This document shows, piece by piece, positions 61,043-64,000 of a stretch of DNA of 64,000 bases. The notes below the pieces were generated by a model. That model was given only the letters and a program-made list of their open reading frames with translations. It was not told the DNA's origin and made no database searches. Made by a program: the position numbers and the translations under genes. Each line of letters begins with the position of its first letter. Position 1 is the stretch's first letter. Origin of the DNA: Jeotgalibacillus sp. S-D1 (GTDB lineage Bacteria > Bacillota > Bacilli > Bacillales > Jeotgalibacillaceae); contig NZ_SMZR01000002.1 of NCBI RefSeq assembly GCF_004358665.1, forward strand, positions 310,001 through 374,000. Direction: 5' to 3'.

Positions 61043-61444
61043 TCAAGGTCTATATCCATACGAAAATGAAAAAAAGAAGCTAAATAAAATAAAAATAATA
61101 ACGGTGGGAATTATAGTAAGCAAGATAAGTATTTTAGCTTTCCTGGTGCGGGCGTTGGCGACCCATTTGTAATAGATAAAGAGGAGGATTCCAATTAAGG
61201 GCAAAAACAGATAATTGGATATTGTGCCCACATAATTTGTGTTCTCCTCCCAATACGCCTCAGGAACAGGAAGAATACCTTCATATTCTTGATCGATACG
61301 GTTTTTAACGGTAATAAAAAAATAGGCAACCACCCCATAATAAGCAATAATAATGCTTTTAACCCACCAAAATATGTATTTATTGAAGACCACGATGATA
61401 AAAATGACCGCCAGGGTAAAGAAAAATCCTGTGTACTGTTCCAT
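61043..61444 (-). CDS. Four-helix membrane protein, function unknown
   Basis: A 133-residue protein with hydrophobic segments near residues 5-20, 28-45, 75-92 and 105-125, and a polar loop (KNRIDQEYEGILPVPEAYWEENTN) between the second and third. AAGGAGATTCTTG precedes the ATG at 61444; a TTG one codon earlier opens the frame. It is not a family I recognise. It lies in a cluster of small membrane proteins. Confidence 0.65.
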   Translation of the reverse strand: MEQYTGFFFTLAVIFIIVVFNKYIFWWVKSIIIAYYGVVAYFFITVKNRIDQEYEGILPVPEAYWEENTNYVGTISNYLFLPLIGILLFIYYKWVANARTRKAKILILLTIIPTVIIFILFSFFFSFSYGYRP

Positions 61445-61504
61445 CAAGAATCTCCTTTCTTAATTTTCGTCACACAATTAAACGTCGTCTAAATCATAAA
61501 ACCT

Positions 61505-61699
61505 TTAAAGAAAAAACACAGAGTAAATGATAAATGCAAAAATGATAACAAGAATGAGTATTCCAGTACCCTTCCATCCCAGACTTCCAACAAGATCAGT
61601 CAACCCGCTGCCCTGAAAACTGCCGCCAGGATTTCTTTTTAATTCTTCCTGCCGCATTTTCTCTCTTCTTCGTTCAGGGCTTTCTCGTTCTTGACTCAT
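61505..61699 (-). CDS. DUF6366-type small membrane protein
   Basis: A 64-residue protein with a charged N terminus (ERESPERRREKMRQEELKRN), a Gly-rich middle (GSLGWKGTG) and one C-terminal membrane helix, the pattern of the Bacillaceae DUF6366 family. AAGGAGATGATTAC precedes the ATG. Function unknown. Confidence 0.7.
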   Translation of the reverse strand: MSQERESPERRREKMRQEELKRNPGGSFQGSGLTDLVGSLGWKGTGILILVIIFAFIIYSVFFL

Positions 61700-61780
61700 G
61701 TAATCATCTCCTTGGTTGTTATTACGTTAATCATAAGAAAATGTTTCATTCTAACAACCTGCGTTCATAACCTTCTAAGG

Positions 61781-62071
61781 CTACATAAAGCTCACAACAA
61801 TTCCAATGAATGAAACAGCAAAAACGAGTAAAATAACCAAAACGATGATAGGAGCAATTTTCTTTAAAACCCCCTCCTCATTTGCTTTAAAAGCCAGATA
61901 ACTGGTGATAAGACTGAGTATCCCCGTGATAATCGAAGTGAAAAATAAGATTTGTAAGAATACAACCATCCCGCCACGGGGTTCGTCTGGAGCAAGGGCG
62001 TAGGAAGAAAAAATAGTTACTGCACAAACGATACTTAATATAGCTGACCATTTGCCATAATTTCCGCTCAT
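61781..62071 (-). CDS. Three-helix membrane protein, function unknown
   Basis: About 96 residues with three hydrophobic segments (near 8-27, 35-58 and 70-95). I start at the ATG at 62071, 5 bases after GGGGGGTG. The frame continues to 62131, but those codons lack a ribosome binding site of their own. It is divergent from a lipoprotein gene. Family not recognised. Confidence 0.65.
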   Translation of the reverse strand: MSGNYGKWSAILSIVCAVTIFSSYALAPDEPRGGMVVFLQILFFTSIITGILSLITSYLAFKANEEGVLKKIAPIIVLVILLVFAVSFIGIVVSFM

Positions 62072-62182
62072 TATCGCACCCCCCTTCTTCATCAAAAACC
62101 AAATTATACTTTTATTGATATAATTATACAATCTTACTACAGTTTAATAGATTTAGTCAGATTAAAAAAGGGTGTTGATTTC

Positions 62183-62611
62183 TTGAAAAAAATACTAGTT
62201 TTAATGGGGATCCTCATTTGCTTGTTTGGGTGCTCGAATGGCATGGAAATGGGGGAAGAGAAAAATAACTTCACAGTAGAGCCGGGATTCTCTATCCTTA
62301 CTAAAGCGTCCCCTAATCAGGTTCATATAATTGAACTGAAGGAAATGATGGAAAAACGTGCTGCCCCTCAAGACTTAAAAGACAATGAGATCATGTATAC
62401 GTATAGCTATCATTCATTTAGAATTTACTACGGGGAATATGGAAACCTTTTAGAGAAATATAAAGAATTCGATTCATTTGATTTAACAACGGTTGATTAT
62501 TTCGATATTCAATGGACAAATGATAATCTGGTGACAGTGAAGGTTTTTAGAAAGAAGGATGATGGCAGTTCATATGAAGCGGAGTCCATAAAATTGGATG
62601 CATCTGACTAG
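62183..62611 (+). CDS. Small lipoprotein, function unknown
   Basis: A 142-residue protein with a short signal peptide and the lipobox LFGC (residues 14-17), followed by a polar, mostly acidic mature part. The start is a TTG with AAGGGTG 8 bases upstream. It is followed 29 bases later by a membrane protein gene on the same strand. I do not recognise the family. An anchored extracellular protein is all that can be said. Confidence 0.68.
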   Translation: MKKILVLMGILICLFGCSNGMEMGEEKNNFTVEPGFSILTKASPNQVHIIELKEMMEKRAAPQDLKDNEIMYTYSYHSFRIYYGEYGNLLEKYKEFDSFDLTTVDYFDIQWTNDNLVTVKVFRKKDDGSSYEAESIKLDASD

Positions 62612-62640
62612 AAATGGTAAACAGAAAGGCTGTGAATTAA

Positions 62641-63075
62641 TTGAGAAATAGTAATTGGAAATCCGAACCTCCTATTGATGACAGGAAAGGAAAAAAGGCT
62701 GCCTCTACCGCTCTGCTTGTCATCATAATTGGCGGTTCGCTGTTTTATTTGGCGGGCAATGATGGGCCAGATTATCTTATTATGGGTGTGTATAATGCTC
62801 TGGTGATTAGTTTGGCTTTCTTTTTTGGCCGTACGAGATATGGGACCGTGTATACGTTTTTTTATCGTTTGTTCTTGTATTTCACCTCTCCCTTCTTTTT
62901 AATCCTCCTGTGGTCTTATCTATTAAGTTATCTTTCACTAACTGGAACTGGAGCTGTCCAGCGACTGATTATTCAATCACTTGCCTTTATGGCTTTTGCT
63001 ATTATTCCCTTCCTTGGGACCTTCCTAATGTCTATCCTGCTTAAGAAATCCCGCCGGAACTATATTCGAAAATAG
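62641..63075 (+). CDS. Four-helix membrane protein, function unknown
   Basis: A 144-residue protein with hydrophobic segments near residues 22-38, 46-62, 77-97 and 108-130, and basic ends. It starts with a TTG; the ribosome binding site is weak (AAAGG at long spacing), so the start is uncertain. It is probably co-transcribed with the upstream lipoprotein gene. Confidence 0.55.
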   Translation: MRNSNWKSEPPIDDRKGKKAASTALLVIIIGGSLFYLAGNDGPDYLIMGVYNALVISLAFFFGRTRYGTVYTFFYRLFLYFTSPFFLILLWSYLLSYLSLTGTGAVQRLIIQSLAFMAFAIIPFLGTFLMSILLKKSRRNYIRK

Positions 63076-63106
63076 CTGCTTTTTAAAATTTCATTCTGAT
63101 TTATCC

Positions 63107-63139
63107 TGTTCGTTTATATGATAAGAAGTAAAACGAACA
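63107..63139. promoter_or_regulatory. Inverted repeat in the leader of the LCP gene
   Basis: TGTTCGTTT (63107-63115) and AAACGAACA (63131-63139) are perfect 9-bp arms, 15 bases apart, ending 17 bases before the LCP start. It could be an operator or an mRNA hairpin. Confidence 0.45.
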
Positions 63140-63156
63140 TAAAGCGAGGGAATCAG

Positions 63157-64000
63157 ATGAAGAGAATAAGCTTTGACATCAGGAGCAGCTGGGTGAAATG
63201 GGGCTTGGTGAGTTTAGTTTTTTTGCTTGTAACCGGAACAGGCTGTTTCTTTGTGGTGTATCATTCCCTCCATTCAGCTTCCAAGGACATGCATTCTCCT
63301 ATAGACCGCGATGTGTCAGCTAAGCGCGACGACCAGGTGAGCTTTGATGAAAAAGATCCATTTTCTGTTTTATTGCTTGGTATTGACGAACGGGAGGGGG
63401 ATGCCGGCAGATCCGACACCATGATTGTCCTGACGGTGAATCCAGACAAGAAAAAAACAACCCTGCTCAGCATCCCAAGAGACACCTATGCCGAGATTTC
63501 GGGGCGGGGCGACAAAAATAAAATCAACCATGCTTATGCATATGGCGGCGTCAAAATGGCGATGGAGACCGTTGAGCACATGCTCGATATTCCACTTGAT
63601 TATTATATAAAGGTAAACATGGAAGGCTTTGAAGATATGATCGATGTCTTAGGCGGGGTAAAAGTAACGAATTCCCTGGCTTTTGAGTCAGGCGGCTACC
63701 GTTTTCCAGTGGGCGACCTTGTTCTTAACGGCAAGCAGGCATTGTCCTACACTCGCATGCGGCAGGACGATCCTGACGGTGATTTTGGCAGGCAGGAGCG
63801 CCAGCGTGAAATTATCCAATCTGTCCTTCGTCAGGGAAGCAGCCTGTCAACGATCCTTAACACAGGCGACATCCTGCAATCACTCGGAGAAAACGTCAAA
63901 ACCAACCTGACCTTCAACCAGCTGATCGACATCCAAAACGACTACCGCCAGGCAGCAGACCACATCGAACAAATAAGCCTCGATGCCGGCACAAACAAAT
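63157..64000 (+). CDS. LytR-CpsA-Psr (LCP) family protein, cut by the window end
   Basis: The visible 281 codons start MKRISFDIRSSW, with one N-terminal membrane helix (about residues 13-34), and then an extracellular LCP domain: SVLLLGIDERE near 70, RSDTMIVLTV near 84, LLSIPRDTYAEI near 103, NHAYAYGG near 124 and the late FGRQERQREII near 213. LCP enzymes transfer teichoic acids or other glycopolymers from lipid carriers to peptidoglycan. The Arg and Asp residues that bind the lipid pyrophosphate are present. GCGAGGG supports the ATG. The 3' end lies beyond 64000. Confidence 0.9.
   Translation, partial: MKRISFDIRSSWVKWGLVSLVFLLVTGTGCFFVVYHSLHSASKDMHSPIDRDVSAKRDDQVSFDEKDPFSVLLLGIDEREGDAGRSDTMIVLTVNPDKKKTTLLSIPRDTYAEISGRGDKNKINHAYAYGGVKMAMETVEHMLDIPLDYYIKVNMEGFEDMIDVLGGVKVTNSLAFESGGYRFPVGDLVLNGKQALSYTRMRQDDPDGDFGRQERQREIIQSVLRQGSSLSTILNTGDILQSLGENVKTNLTFNQLIDIQNDYRQAADHIEQISLDAGTNK

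Noticed and set aside
1-64000. tRNA, rRNA or riboswitch genes
   Set aside because: I looked for cloverleaf, rRNA and conserved leader patterns by eye and saw none. A covariance-model scan would be needed to exclude small ones.

Overview
The window is one contiguous stretch of a low-GC, endospore-forming Firmicute chromosome, most likely Bacillaceae. The case for this rests on the splAB spore-DNA repair pair, a complete gerA-type germinant receptor operon, a YheC/YheD-type coat protein, Bacillus-style ribosome binding sites (AGGAGG-like, with frequent GTG/TTG starts), Zur and cre boxes that match the B. subtilis consensus, and LCP, DUF3311, DUF6366 and SplA families typical of the group. I see no tRNA, rRNA, riboswitch, CRISPR array or transposase gene.

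Layout. 1-5.1 kb: a small membrane protein, then a minus-strand amide/hydantoin-type operon (N-carbamoylase-like M20 hydrolase, DUF3311 protein, sodium symporter, YtcJ-like amidohydrolase). 5.7-9.9 kb: AraC/GyrI regulator, FUSC-type membrane protein, APH-like kinase. 10.4-13.0 kb: an isolated tail-spike-like beta-helix protein, flanked on both sides by 21-bp periodic repeat arrays. 13.3-15.6 kb: two ATP-grasp genes. 16.0-25.7 kb: a complete nine-gene opine-metallophore locus in the staphylococcal order cntKLMABCDFE, with two Zur boxes. 26.2-29.7 kb: CstA-like and NhaC-like transporters. 30.1-31.4 kb: splAB. 31.5-34.6 kb: a sugar isomerase and two Gfo/Idh/MocA oxidoreductases. 34.7-39.0 kb: ger operon in the order A-C-B-D. 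39.3-41.7 kb: maltose-type PTS and a MapP-like phosphatase under cre boxes. 42.0-43.7 kb: haloperoxidase/PAP2 protein and a TNF-like (BclA-tip-like) protein. 43.9-51.3 kb: mannosylglycerate-type catabolic locus (fructose-family PTS, GH38, GH13_18, RpiR). 51.6-58.0 kb: GH130 phosphorylase, DUF1861 protein, sugar ABC transporter and LacI regulator. 58.2-58.6 kb: a duplicated 21-bp repeat array. 58.7-63.1 kb: small membrane proteins, a DMT exporter with an XRE-cupin regulator, and a hidden zinc-ribbon gene. 63.2 kb to the end: an LCP-family gene cut by the window edge.

How the genes work together. The cnt locus should make, export and re-import a nicotianamine-like zinc chelator under Zur control. 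CntK plus an Asp in the position known to select pyruvate predict staphylopine itself. The sugar loci form three independent uptake-plus-phosphorolysis or hydrolysis units: maltose PTS/MapP, mannosyl/glucosylglycerate PTS/GH38/GH13_18, and beta-mannoside ABC/GH130. Each has its own regulator or catabolite-repression site.

The least explained features are the repeats. There are two families of short arrays with an exact 21-bp pitch, one with a CGATAWA box and one with a TGYAGAA box. There is also a ~95-130-bp GC-rich foldback element in four copies whose terminal arms change in a compensatory way. One copy lies inside the cnt operon between cntA and cntB. Two small genes at 58651-58824 and 60748-60924 are easy to miss.
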